Assembly (NCBI GenBank): GCA_029261395.1
Contig: JAJDBJ010000058.1
Location: 1 to 64,000 of the forward strand
Reading direction: 5' to 3'
Origin: Nitrospinaceae bacterium
GTDB lineage: Bacteria > Nitrospinota > Nitrospinia > Nitrospinales > Nitrospinaceae
DNA: 64,000 nucleotides
A program made the position numbers and the translations under genes. Shown in pieces: positions 54,352-63,982 of the stretch. Numbering within the stretch: the stretch's first letter is position 1; each line of letters begins with the position of its first letter. The notes below the pieces were generated by a model, which was given only the letters and a program-made list of their open reading frames with translations, did no database searches and was not told the DNA's origin.

Positions 54352-55602
54352 CTATTTAAGGAAGGATTCTATCCTTGCGTCCAGAGCGTTCTGGTCCTTG
54401 GTGAACGATTGCAGGGCGGAGTGAGTCATCAAATCGTCCAGCGCGACGGAACCGGACCAATCGGCCAGCTTGGGAATTTTACCGTCGTCCTGGATTTTTT
54501 TCAGATCCTGCGGTGAAAAGGGATGAAACAGGTCCAACCCATTTTCATTGCAAAATTGCACCAGGCCTTCGCCGGTGAGTTGGTCCAGATCGTTACGCGC
54601 CATCAACTGGTCGACCGTTTTTCGAAAACCTTCATCCATCTCCCAAAGATTGGCCACCCGGGCGCTCCAATCATGCGCTGAGTCCACACTGGGATTTAAG
54701 GTGGTCCCATCCGTTTTTTTAATCTGATCGGGAGTGCGGCCCGATTCCTGGAATTCCTTCATCGCTTTGGGTGGAATCGTGTGGACATCCAGCCCCGCCA
54801 GAGTCGCGACCTGATCGCCGTTGCGAATACTGGCGGCAATCAACTGACTGCCAATATCGGAGTGATCGCGGCGCACTTCTTCCAAAGCATTTTGGGTATG
54901 TAAGGTGACTTTTTCGCCGACCCACTCGCCAGTGCCGGCAGAGTTGTCCGACACCACGGCATTGAGCCGTCCCAGAAAAACATTCACATAGTTCGGGTTG
55001 GAAAGGCGGGCGGCGAGGTAGTTCTGCCGGGCGGAAAAACCCAAAGTGAAATTCACCGGGATATTTTCCTGACGAATTCGCCGGGTCGCCAGCAGGCCTT
55101 CCGGTGTCAAAGGCACCTTGATAATAAAATATTCAGGGCAGACCCGGAAATACCGTTTGCCGTATTCCACACTCTTATCAATATCGCCTGATATCGAAGG
55201 ATGCAGTTCAACGCTGACCTTTACTTTAAAAGCTTCCACCAGTCTCAGGGCAATGCGGCAGTTGATCACGAAGCCGATTTCCATCACCAGTTCCTCACGG
55301 CTCAGACCGGCGGCGGCTTCTCCCAGCTTGTCCACGGTTTCCTGAATTACATCGTCCATCACCCCGCTCTGCACCACCTGATTGGCCAACGTGTTGTTGG
55401 TGGTGAGAGCCGTCAGTTCGTTTTTCCATATCGACTGAGCCAGCTCCAACTCCCCGGTATCCATCCACAACTCCGTACCCAGTTCCTTGAGGCGGGCCAA
55501 CAGGGGGTCGCTTTGGTATTGCGTGGACGGTTTATCTGAACTGATTTCCTTAAACGCGATGCGGTGAACGGTTTCACTCAAATCCTTGCTGATGGTCCCC
55601 AT
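54352..55602 (-). CDS. tal: Transaldolase (long, divergent form)
   Basis: This enzyme of the pentose-phosphate pathway transfers dihydroxyacetone units. The 416-aa protein has a TIM-barrel with the Schiff-base lysine in FIIKVPLTPEGL, NFTLGFSARQNYL, VNVFLGRLNAV, and the C-terminal QLIAASIRNGDQVATLAGLD and TIPPKAM motifs. The first strand reads LTALTTNNTLANQ where most have TSNPTI. Length is more than the usual 320-380. It shares TAATG with pgi upstream, indicating coupled translation. Confidence 0.85.
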   Translation of the reverse strand: MGTISKDLSETVHRIAFKEISSDKPSTQYQSDPLLARLKELGTELWMDTGELELAQSIWKNELTALTTNNTLANQVVQSGVMDDVIQETVDKLGEAAAGLSREELVMEIGFVINCRIALRLVEAFKVKVSVELHPSISGDIDKSVEYGKRYFRVCPEYFIIKVPLTPEGLLATRRIRQENIPVNFTLGFSARQNYLAARLSNPNYVNVFLGRLNAVVSDNSAGTGEWVGEKVTLHTQNALEEVRRDHSDIGSQLIAASIRNGDQVATLAGLDVHTIPPKAMKEFQESGRTPDQIKKTDGTTLNPSVDSAHDWSARVANLWEMDEGFRKTVDQLMARNDLDQLTGEGLVQFCNENGLDLFHPFSPQDLKKIQDDGKIPKLADWSGSVALDDLMTHSALQSFTKDQNALDARIESFLK

Positions 55603-56960
55603 TATGTGTCCTTCCCATATCCTGGTTTATTCAAAAGTCGAAACATATTATTTTTATAAAACTCCACTCCCGGCTGGTCGAACGGATTGACACCCATCAA
55701 ATATCCCGATAGAGCCACGGCCCGCTGGAAAAAATAAAACATCTGGCCCAGTGTATAGGGGCTGCGGTCTTGCAGGGTCAGGGTCATGTTGGGCACGCCG
55801 CCTTCGAGATGTGCATGGGCGGTGCCCTGCCAGGCTTTCTCATTCACTGCGTCGAGGCTCCGGCCCGCCAGATAGTTCAAGCCGTCCCGGTCCCCGGAGG
55901 ACTCGGATATCTTCATGGCATGATCGGATCCGGCCACCCGCAGAAACGTCTCAAAGATGATTCGGTTGCCTTCCTGAACCCATTGTCCGAGAGAATGCAG
56001 ATCAACCGTGTATTCGGCGGTAGCCGGGAAAATCCCCTGGCCGTCTTTGCCTTCGCTCTCTCCAGCCAGCTGCCGCCACCACTCTACCACAGTTTGCAGG
56101 GCCGGGTGAAACGCCGCCATGAGTTCGATGGTTTTCCCCTTTTGGAACAATAAACTGCGTATGACAGCGTAGCGATAGGCTGAATTTTGATCCAGAGCCG
56201 AATGTTGAGAGGTGTGCTTTTCGCAATCGGCGGCTCCCGCCAGCATCTCCCTGATATCGAGTCCGCCGACCGCAATGGGCAATAACCCCACAGGAGTCAG
56301 CACGGAGTAGCGTCCCCCGACATCGCCGGGAATGATGAAACGCCGATACCCCTCTTCATCGGCCAGCTGTTTGAGAGCGCCCTGATCCGGATCGGTGGTC
56401 ACGAAGATGCGCTTTCGCGATTCCTCCGCCCCGTATTTTTTCTCCATGAATTGCTTGAGCAAACGAAACGCGATGGCCGGTTCAGTAGTGGTTCCGGATT
56501 TAGAGATGACATTCAGGCAGACTTTTTTATCTTCCAGAATTTGCAACAGATCGTGAAGGTAATCGGAACTGATGTTTTGACCGGCAAATAGAATTTCCGG
56601 CCCTCCCCTCGCTGACAACGGGAGTTGATTTGAAAAAGTGTGGCTTCCAAAATCAATCGCGGCTTTGGTGCCCAGATAGGAACCGCCGATGCCGATGGAC
56701 ACAAACGCATCACAATTCTCCCGGATCCAGGTGGCAGAATGTTCTATTTCCTTGAGTTGCACCGGAGTGGTTTGCGAAGGCAGATGCAGCCAACCCAGGA
56801 ACTCGGCACCCTTCCCTTGTCCGGCTTCCAAATCCTGATGATGCCGGTCCACGTCAGATTGCAGACGGGCGATCTCCTCATCCGTAACAAAACTTTTTAT
56901 ATTTTCCGTGTCGAGTTTCAGAGTCTTGATCATGGTTCGATAAGAGGTAGGCGCACTCAA
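55602..56960 (-). CDS. pgi: Glucose-6-phosphate isomerase
   Basis: This enzyme interconverts glucose-6-phosphate and fructose-6-phosphate. The 452-aa protein is the shorter bacterial form. Signatures are SIGIGGSYLGTKAAIDF, NVISKSGTTTEPAIAFRLL, PGDVGGRYSVLTPVGLLP, and QTVVEWWRQL, with LTLQDRSPYTLGQMFYFF near the end. Its stop overlaps the tal start by one base. It lies 12 bp after the SPOR gene. Confidence 0.95.
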   Translation of the reverse strand: MSAPTSYRTMIKTLKLDTENIKSFVTDEEIARLQSDVDRHHQDLEAGQGKGAEFLGWLHLPSQTTPVQLKEIEHSATWIRENCDAFVSIGIGGSYLGTKAAIDFGSHTFSNQLPLSARGGPEILFAGQNISSDYLHDLLQILEDKKVCLNVISKSGTTTEPAIAFRLLKQFMEKKYGAEESRKRIFVTTDPDQGALKQLADEEGYRRFIIPGDVGGRYSVLTPVGLLPIAVGGLDIREMLAGAADCEKHTSQHSALDQNSAYRYAVIRSLLFQKGKTIELMAAFHPALQTVVEWWRQLAGESEGKDGQGIFPATAEYTVDLHSLGQWVQEGNRIIFETFLRVAGSDHAMKISESSGDRDGLNYLAGRSLDAVNEKAWQGTAHAHLEGGVPNMTLTLQDRSPYTLGQMFYFFQRAVALSGYLMGVNPFDQPGVEFYKNNMFRLLNKPGYGKDT

Positions 56961-56972
56961 TGGAAACGCAGA

Positions 56973-58520
56973 TTATTGGGTCCGAGGCTTTTGGGCCGGT
57001 GGCTGGTCGTCAAAGGCAATGATGAAATAAGATCGAATTTTTTTCTGATTCATCAGGATGGCAGCAATTTTTTCTGCCATCGCACGCTCGCTGAATTTCC
57101 CCACACGCACTTTATACCAGAATCCTCCCTCTTTACGTGGGATTTTCACCACATACACATCTTTCACCTTTTTCTTTTTGAGCTTGCCGACAGCGGCGTC
57201 GGCCTGCTTCTTGCTTTTCACTGCGGCCACCTGAAGGGTGAACACTTTGACCAGTGGAACCTCCGCCTTTTCAGGGGCAACCGCTGGTAGCGGTTGAGAT
57301 GCCGGAAACAAGACTTTCCAGTCCACCGCCACTGCGGCGTAATACATCCCTCCAAAAATAAGTCCCACAAGAATCAGCTTGGTCGCTGTATTCATGCCTC
57401 CCATGATATTCAATCCATCGAACATCTTGAAAATCACTTTTTTGATCAGATTGAAAACGCCGCCGACCAGTCCCGCCACTTTTTTACCGACCACCTGCCA
57501 GAATGTGGGACTCAATCCAGTGCAGACCTTTAATCTCTCCAACGCCTGTTTATCATCGGAATGAAATAGTTTGACTCGTTTCCATTGTTCGGCAACATTG
57601 GCTTCCTTGATCATGCGGAGCAGGCGCTCTTTGGTATCGGCTTCCAAAGAATCGAACACCTGTTTGCATCGGTTATGCAGAACTGGATCGAGCACTTTGA
57701 ATCGATCTTCGCAGTAGCTGGTACTCACGAGGAACGCTACTGTTCCCTGTTGATCCTCAGGCAAAGAGGTCAAAGACTCCAGATAAAAATTCACTGCCAA
57801 ATAGTCAGATCGCTTTTTATCCAACAAATGGGGAAGCATAAAACTAATAATTTTATTTTCCTGGCCTGTTTTCAGTTGCAAGGCTTTCAGAAAAACCGGC
57901 TCTGACTTATTGGTAAACCACTCCTGCTTCAGAAAAATGGTGATAACATGCTTGAGCAGTTCCCGGTCTTCATATCCCTCCGTCTTCATAATCACCAGCA
58001 TCAGGTCAATTTCCTGATGGGTCAGTTTCTCTTTTCGAGTCAGAGCGGAAACCAGAACATTCCGGAAGCGGGTTTGTTGTGTATCTTGCAGGAAGGCTTT
58101 CAGATAAACGTTCAGGGCTTCCGGGTCTTCAGAACCGGTACTCATCAGAAATTCGGCATAATCCTGAATCAACTGCTCCCGCAGTTCGCGGCCTTTTCCC
58201 GGTAAAAAATAGGAGGACCTGGTAAATTCGACCAGATTTTGAAACTGTTCTCTGATTTCAGGACCTACCGTTTTAAGGTCGATATGCTTTAGGTTGTTCA
58301 GAGCGCTAATAAAACGATGCTCTCCGAAGATTCCATAAACCACAAATCCGAAAAACAGGCAGATACCGGACACAACCCACTTGATCCACAGGTCGTTGAA
58401 ATACACGTTCGGCAAAGCCACTTCGTGCACGAAGTACAGTGACATATAGCCAAAGACTACGACCAGGAACAATGTCAGCCCAGTTCGGACTAAAAAGTAT
58501 TTAAAGCTCTGGTAAAACAT
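56973..58520 (-). CDS. Membrane protein with C-terminal SPOR domain
   Basis: The 515-aa protein has two hydrophobic segments near the N-terminus (FLVRTGLTLFLVVVFGYMSL, WVVSGICLFFGFVVYGIF), a large helical middle (60-370), a third membrane segment (TKLILVGLIFGGMYYAAVAV) and a SPOR domain at the end (FTLQVAAVKSKKQADAAVGK ... FWYKVRVGKFSERAMAEKIA). SPOR domains bind denuded peptidoglycan at septa. Its start overlaps the preceding PBP gene by 20 bp, so it may work with that PBP. The middle part is not recognised. Confidence 0.82.
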   Translation of the reverse strand: MFYQSFKYFLVRTGLTLFLVVVFGYMSLYFVHEVALPNVYFNDLWIKWVVSGICLFFGFVVYGIFGEHRFISALNNLKHIDLKTVGPEIREQFQNLVEFTRSSYFLPGKGRELREQLIQDYAEFLMSTGSEDPEALNVYLKAFLQDTQQTRFRNVLVSALTRKEKLTHQEIDLMLVIMKTEGYEDRELLKHVITIFLKQEWFTNKSEPVFLKALQLKTGQENKIISFMLPHLLDKKRSDYLAVNFYLESLTSLPEDQQGTVAFLVSTSYCEDRFKVLDPVLHNRCKQVFDSLEADTKERLLRMIKEANVAEQWKRVKLFHSDDKQALERLKVCTGLSPTFWQVVGKKVAGLVGGVFNLIKKVIFKMFDGLNIMGGMNTATKLILVGLIFGGMYYAAVAVDWKVLFPASQPLPAVAPEKAEVPLVKVFTLQVAAVKSKKQADAAVGKLKKKKVKDVYVVKIPRKEGGFWYKVRVGKFSERAMAEKIAAILMNQKKIRSYFIIAFDDQPPAQKPRTQ

Positions 58521-60570
58521 TTTCCTCTATGGTGTTAGGAGAAGGAGTCATTTCAGGATCGGGTTCATCCGAGGGGAAATAGCCCTGGATAGAATCTGTG
58601 GACGGTGGCAAAGTCAATACAACGTCATTTTTCACCGCTACCTCCATCGTTTTCTCGGTGCTGATATTGGCGATGTAACCGGTTTCGGAATCCACTTCAA
58701 CAAATCGGATGCCCTCCGGTACGGGGAAATTGACCAGGCTTTTGCCACTCAACGCTTTCTTCATGAAGTAGGCCCATATCGGTGCCGATGCGCCACCTCC
58801 CGTCAGCCCCCGACCATTGCGGTCGACCATGGAGATGTTGCTGTCGTAACCCACCCAAACCGAAGCCGACAAATCCTTGGTGAACCCGTCAAACCAGGCG
58901 TCCTTATAATCATTGGTGGTTCCGGTTTTGCCACCCGCAGGATGCTGGAAGCCCATGCGCCGGACCACTCTGCCGGTCCCTTCATCCACGACGCCACGCA
59001 TCATGTCCAGGAGGGGGTAAATAGATTTCTGAGAAAACCTTTGGACGCCGAAATAAAAATGTTCGTAGAGGGTGTTGCCTCTGAAATCTTCTATCCGATC
59101 AATCAGGTAAGGCTCGTTCAAAATCCCCAAATTAGCGATCACGCTGTATGCGCCCGCCATTTCGAGCGGCGAAACCCCGGTGGCACCCAACGCCAGCGAC
59201 AAGTTTTCCCCCAAGGGACTGGTGATTCCCATTTGACGTGCGGTTTTGATCACGCGTTCCGGAGTGAGATCGCTCACTAATTTTGCCGATACCACGTTTA
59301 AAGATTTCATCAAAGCCTGTTTCAAAATCAAATTCCCAAAATATTTATCATTGAAGTTTTTCGGCTCCCAGGTTTCACCCGGTGAAATTTCCAAAATAAC
59401 CGGCTCATCTTTCACCACGGTAGCAGGTGAGATTCCCAAATTTTCCATAGCCGTCAAATAAACGATCGGCTTAAAGGAAGACCCCGCCATACGGTTGTTG
59501 GAAACCGCACGATTGAACTGGCTCTTGGAGTAATCCCTGCCACCCAGCAACACACGGACGGCACCGGTTTTATTCTCTAACGCCACAACCGCCGCTTGCA
59601 GAGTTTCTTCATCCTCACGGGATCCCATTCGCTTATCGAGACTTTTCATATGGGTGTTCACGGCCTGTTGGGCGAACTTCTGCAGACTCGTGTCAATGGT
59701 GGTGAAAATCTTGAGACCGCCAAAATGAACAAACTCCTTACCGTACTCTTTTTCAAGATTGAAAATTACGTGCTGTATGAAATACTGATTGGGGTTCGAT
59801 TGAATCCGGTGCGGTACCAGCTCCAGATCGGTTTCCAAGGCTTCTTCCATCTGGAGAGAGCCTATAAAGTTGGAACTGACCATTCGATTCAGAACCGTCC
59901 GCGTTCGCTTCATGGCACGTTCGAAATTATTGAATGGATTGGCACTGTTGGGAGAGTTGGGCAAGCCTGCCAGCATGGCGGCCTGAAGCAAGGTCAAGTC
60001 CTTCGCCCGCTTGCCAAAATAGACCAGTGACGCATCTTCTACGCCGTAAGCGCCGCTCCCGAAATAGACCTGATTGCAGTAGGCTTCCAGAATCTCTTCT
60101 TTGGAAAAGGTCGCTTCGATTTGAAGAGCAACCATCAGCTCCTTGATTTTGCGTACCCATCGTCTCTCGAACGAGAAAAAAAGATTTTTAGAAAGTTGCT
60201 GGGTGATGGTGCTGCCACCTTGCGAGATTCTCATATTCCGGATATTCCGGAGTATGGCCCGCGTTAGGCCGATATGATCCACCCCGCTGTGACTGTAGAA
60301 CCGGGAATCCTCCGTCGCGATCATGGCTTCGGTAAACCGCGGGGAAATTTCGCTCAATGTCACCGGATGACGTTGCCCCAGAACCTTGATCACATTGCCC
60401 TGTGAGGAATAAATTTCGGTCGGCAAACTCAGGTTTATTTTTTCGAGACTGTCCGGCAGTTGCGGAAGATCGTCCTTCAAGTCAATATAGAGACCGAATC
60501 CCAGCAGGAAAAATGCCATCAACAGAGTAAACATTGAAAAGGCAATTTTTTCAAAAATGCGTCGCTTCAA
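58501..60570 (-). CDS. Second class A penicillin-binding protein
   Basis: This is a 689-aa bifunctional PBP without the OB insert of the first. It has an N-terminal membrane segment (AFSMFTLLMAFFLLGFGLYI). The GT51 domain has EDSRFYSHSGVDHIG, QGGSTITQQLSKNLFF and EAYCNQVYFG. The transpeptidase has SSFKP (SxxK), SLN and KTGTTNDYKDAW. Its start overlaps the hypothetical gene before it by ATGA and its end overlaps the SPOR gene by 20 bp. That suggests one peptidoglycan module. Confidence 0.93.
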   Translation of the reverse strand: MKRRIFEKIAFSMFTLLMAFFLLGFGLYIDLKDDLPQLPDSLEKINLSLPTEIYSSQGNVIKVLGQRHPVTLSEISPRFTEAMIATEDSRFYSHSGVDHIGLTRAILRNIRNMRISQGGSTITQQLSKNLFFSFERRWVRKIKELMVALQIEATFSKEEILEAYCNQVYFGSGAYGVEDASLVYFGKRAKDLTLLQAAMLAGLPNSPNSANPFNNFERAMKRTRTVLNRMVSSNFIGSLQMEEALETDLELVPHRIQSNPNQYFIQHVIFNLEKEYGKEFVHFGGLKIFTTIDTSLQKFAQQAVNTHMKSLDKRMGSREDEETLQAAVVALENKTGAVRVLLGGRDYSKSQFNRAVSNNRMAGSSFKPIVYLTAMENLGISPATVVKDEPVILEISPGETWEPKNFNDKYFGNLILKQALMKSLNVVSAKLVSDLTPERVIKTARQMGITSPLGENLSLALGATGVSPLEMAGAYSVIANLGILNEPYLIDRIEDFRGNTLYEHFYFGVQRFSQKSIYPLLDMMRGVVDEGTGRVVRRMGFQHPAGGKTGTTNDYKDAWFDGFTKDLSASVWVGYDSNISMVDRNGRGLTGGGASAPIWAYFMKKALSGKSLVNFPVPEGIRFVEVDSETGYIANISTEKTMEVAVKNDVVLTLPPSTDSIQGYFPSDEPDPEMTPSPNTIEENVLPEL

Positions 60571-61475
60571 TTCAGGTCTCCCTGATAATCGCCAAAAGGA
60601 GGAACGCCTTCGGTAGGCTCTTCATAAACCGGAATTTCAACCTGAGAAAGCAGATTGTCCGAAATATCCATGGGTACGGGAAGGATGAGAACTTCCGTGT
60701 AAAAATCACTTTGATATTCGACACCCATTCGGACAGGAGGGGGATATTCATCCGAGTTTTCAATCTCTTTCACACCCACCCGGGTCACATGGTAGTTCTT
60801 GCTGAAGAACCAATGGGGATTGGGAAACAAATCCGACTGAGCATCCGGATCCAGAGTTTTCATCACTCTCATGAAATCGGCAATCGAAAGGATCGAGCTT
60901 TGACTAAACCCGGCTTCCTCTAACGTGCCCTTGAAAATGTCACGGTTCAACGGGTTTTCTCCCATTCCCTCCGCAGATAAGAACACTTCCCGAATGGGGA
61001 AATTCTGATTGTTGATGAAGCTGATGGTGACCCACTCGCCCAACTGCGTCAATAAAACGCGTTGCCAGTCGCGATTGGAGTCGATTTCCAGCAATTCGTA
61101 GGGAGAAACCATCTTGTAGGACAACTGCTCGGGAAAATCGAAATACAGCTGTAGAAACTTTTTGCGGGAGACCATCTGCGGATCGGAGGGTTTGAGCTTT
61201 TCGAACAATTCCTTGAAGGACTGGATGGATTCGGCGCTTTGTTCCTGAGTGTTCAGGTTGGAAAGGATGGATTCAATTTTTTTCTGAGCGACGATCTTTT
61301 CGCGGTCACGCTCCCAGACTCGCCCCAATTGAGGACGGGTATGATTTTCCCATTTAAGGTAATGCCCGACCCCCTGTTCGATCACCTTACCAAAAATCTC
61401 AAGGGAAAAAATCACCAATAGGACAACGATAAAAACAACGCCGTTTAGATTTCCCAGAATTCCAGCTTTTTTCAA
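60567..61475 (-). CDS. Hypothetical single-pass membrane protein coupled to PBP
   Basis: The 302-aa protein has one N-terminal membrane helix (VVFIVVLLVIFSLEIFGKVI) and a mostly helical, charged rest (about 45-90 coiled-coil-like, 95-300 mixed). No domain recognised. The ATGA overlap with the following PBP gene means translational coupling. It lies 4 bp after the XRE gene. A partner or regulator of the PBP is an inference from context. Confidence 0.75.
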   Translation of the reverse strand: MKKAGILGNLNGVVFIVVLLVIFSLEIFGKVIEQGVGHYLKWENHTRPQLGRVWERDREKIVAQKKIESILSNLNTQEQSAESIQSFKELFEKLKPSDPQMVSRKKFLQLYFDFPEQLSYKMVSPYELLEIDSNRDWQRVLLTQLGEWVTISFINNQNFPIREVFLSAEGMGENPLNRDIFKGTLEEAGFSQSSILSIADFMRVMKTLDPDAQSDLFPNPHWFFSKNYHVTRVGVKEIENSDEYPPPVRMGVEYQSDFYTEVLILPVPMDISDNLLSQVEIPVYEEPTEGVPPFGDYQGDLN

Positions 61476-61479
61476 AACC

Positions 61480-62130
61480 TCATCTCACGGTAATTTTCGG
61501 AACAGATTTGGTAATCATCTTCAACCGGTCAATTTTCTCCTTGAGAGCTTTTTTATCCAGTTTTTTCCGGCCAGGTTTCCCTTTCTTTTTAACGCCCTTG
61601 ACGTTTTCCTTTTTAGCCGTCGGCTTGTTCTCAAGAGGCAAAACCAGAGCCGGGCTCGCCGGTTTTGAGGAAACCAGTCTTCTGGCTTTCAGGCCAGTCC
61701 CTGTCACTTTATAGTTGCTCTCCAAGTCTTTGAGAAAGGCTGATTTCAATTTCTGGGGCATTCTTCTGTAGGCGGAGATAGCCTTTTTTTCGGCTTCATC
61801 CAAGGCCATCATTCCTTCTTTGGATAATTTTTTAAACGCAATATGCCCGGTTTGAAAATTGACCGATTTAATTTCTGGAGGCATCAGGTTGAGCGTATCG
61901 GTATCCATCGGCAATATGGCAAGCGAATCAATTTTTTGAGTCAACAGGTGTTCCAAAGAAATATTCCCCAGCCGAGCCATTTTCACCAAAACGGCAACCG
62001 GAGCATCTCTCTCTCCCGCTTCGTAGCGAACGTAGGTTCTGAAACCCACTTTTAAAATATCGGACATGGCGGATTGGGTGCACTTTAATTCGCGCCGGAT
62101 GATTTTCATATTCTGAGCCAAAATTGACAT
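61480..62130 (-). CDS. XRE-family HTH protein with basic tail
   Basis: Residues 8-62 form a Cro/C1-type helix-turn-helix (MKIIRRELKCTQSAMSDILK, then YVRYEAGERDAPVAVLVKMA). Residues 75-145 are an unrecognised helical part. The last 60 are Lys/Pro-rich (KKENVKGVKKKGKPGRKKLD) and could contact DNA. It is the first gene of the ten-gene minus-strand block and may control it. It has a promoter at 62165. Confidence 0.82.
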   Translation of the reverse strand: MSILAQNMKIIRRELKCTQSAMSDILKVGFRTYVRYEAGERDAPVAVLVKMARLGNISLEHLLTQKIDSLAILPMDTDTLNLMPPEIKSVNFQTGHIAFKKLSKEGMMALDEAEKKAISAYRRMPQKLKSAFLKDLESNYKVTGTGLKARRLVSSKPASPALVLPLENKPTAKKENVKGVKKKGKPGRKKLDKKALKEKIDRLKMITKSVPKITVR

Positions 62131-62164
62131 TTACCGTTCTCCTCTATAAGTAGGTTTTTCTTTT

Positions 62165-62194
62165 ATTATATCCACGGGGGAACTTATTAAACAA
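62165..62194 (-). promoter_or_regulatory. Promoter of the XRE-to-LpoA-like block
   Basis: On the minus strand TTGTTT (62189-62194) and a perfect TATAAT (62165-62170) are 18 bp apart, 35 bp before the XRE start. Confidence 0.45.
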
Positions 62195-62210
62195 CAGATA
62201 AAAATATCCT

Positions 62211-62239
62211 GGAAAAAACATCCTGTAAATGGGGATGTT
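62211..62239 (-). terminator. Terminator of hemB
   Basis: On the minus strand AACATCC-(9 nt)-GGATGTT is followed by a T-run. It sits just after the hemB stop and isolates hemB from the XRE block. Confidence 0.65.
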
Positions 62240-62244
62240 AAAAT

Positions 62245-63312
<1,068 letters not shown>

Positions 63313-63383
63313 TTAAACTTTCCGAAAAGAACTACCCCACTCAAAACGTTTAATCACCTAAATTAGGGTAGCGCTAATAAAAA

Positions 63384-63431
63384 AGAAGGGTTGAATTATT
63401 GACGGTGCCCCCCTTCTAATCAATTTTTTTT
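63384..63431 (+). terminator. Terminator-like hairpin with no obvious upstream gene
   Basis: AGAAGGG (63384-63390) and CCCTTCT (63411-63417), loop of 20, then AATCAA and eight T. No plus-strand gene precedes it within 1 kb, so it may end a small RNA or be chance. Confidence 0.35.
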
Positions 63432-63502
63432 CAGATTCCATTATACAACTAAGTTTTTTAAATACAATAAGTTAAGCAGTTTTTTTGGAAGCCATATTTA
63501 CA

Positions 63503-63518
63503 TGGCACGCATATTGCT
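63503..63518 (+). promoter_or_regulatory. Sigma-54 (-24/-12) promoter
   Basis: TGGCACG-CATA-TTGCT is a near-perfect RpoN consensus, with GG (63504-63505) and GC (63516-63517) separated by 10 bp. It points to the gene at 63584 and would start transcription near 63529. Confidence 0.8.
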
Positions 63519-63583
63519 GTGTATCTATTTCAAAAAATGGCGTTATAATGTTATCATTATGAAGGTGGCAACGGAGGTATTGC

Positions 63584-63982
63584 ATGGATTCTGACGAATC
63601 TTACCAAGACGAAATTTACGAGAAACTCAGCGCGGCCATTATGAACTCAATCACCTCGTCCAAGGATGTGAAAAATCTCCTTAAGGAGCTGGGGTCCAAT
63701 GGGTTGATAACGGAGTCTGCAGTCTTCAACCTTCTTCTGAGTCTGGAAGAACTGGATGACTATGTAAATCCCAAACCGTTTTCGGAAAAAATCTACAAAC
63801 TGGAGCCCAACGGCGAACCTCCCAAGCCTAAAACAGTACTGGAGTTTGGCTTCGCTAACAAAGAAGAGACCCAAGCTATTGATGGTGAGCGGCTCTCCAA
63901 CAAAGAACAATTGTTTGAAGACTACTGCAACACGGATTTTGATGAAAAAGACTGGTTGAAGAAAGCCCGCATCAAACTGTAA
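63584..63982 (+). CDS. Orphan 132-aa acidic protein under sigma-54 control
   Basis: The ATG at 63584 follows GGAGG by 6 nt. The protein is acidic and soluble, with a helical first half (YEKLSAAIMNSITSSKDVKN, ESAVFNLLLSLEELDDYVN), a Pro/Lys linker and a second acidic segment (EQLFEDYCNTDFDEKDWLKK). No family recognised and no signal peptide. The leader has a small hairpin (ATAATG/CATTAT, 63545-63560). The sigma-54 promoter implies control by an NtrC-type activator such as the one at 50686, though the link is unproven. Confidence 0.75.
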   Translation: MDSDESYQDEIYEKLSAAIMNSITSSKDVKNLLKELGSNGLITESAVFNLLLSLEELDDYVNPKPFSEKIYKLEPNGEPPKPKTVLEFGFANKEETQAIDGERLSNKEQLFEDYCNTDFDEKDWLKKARIKL

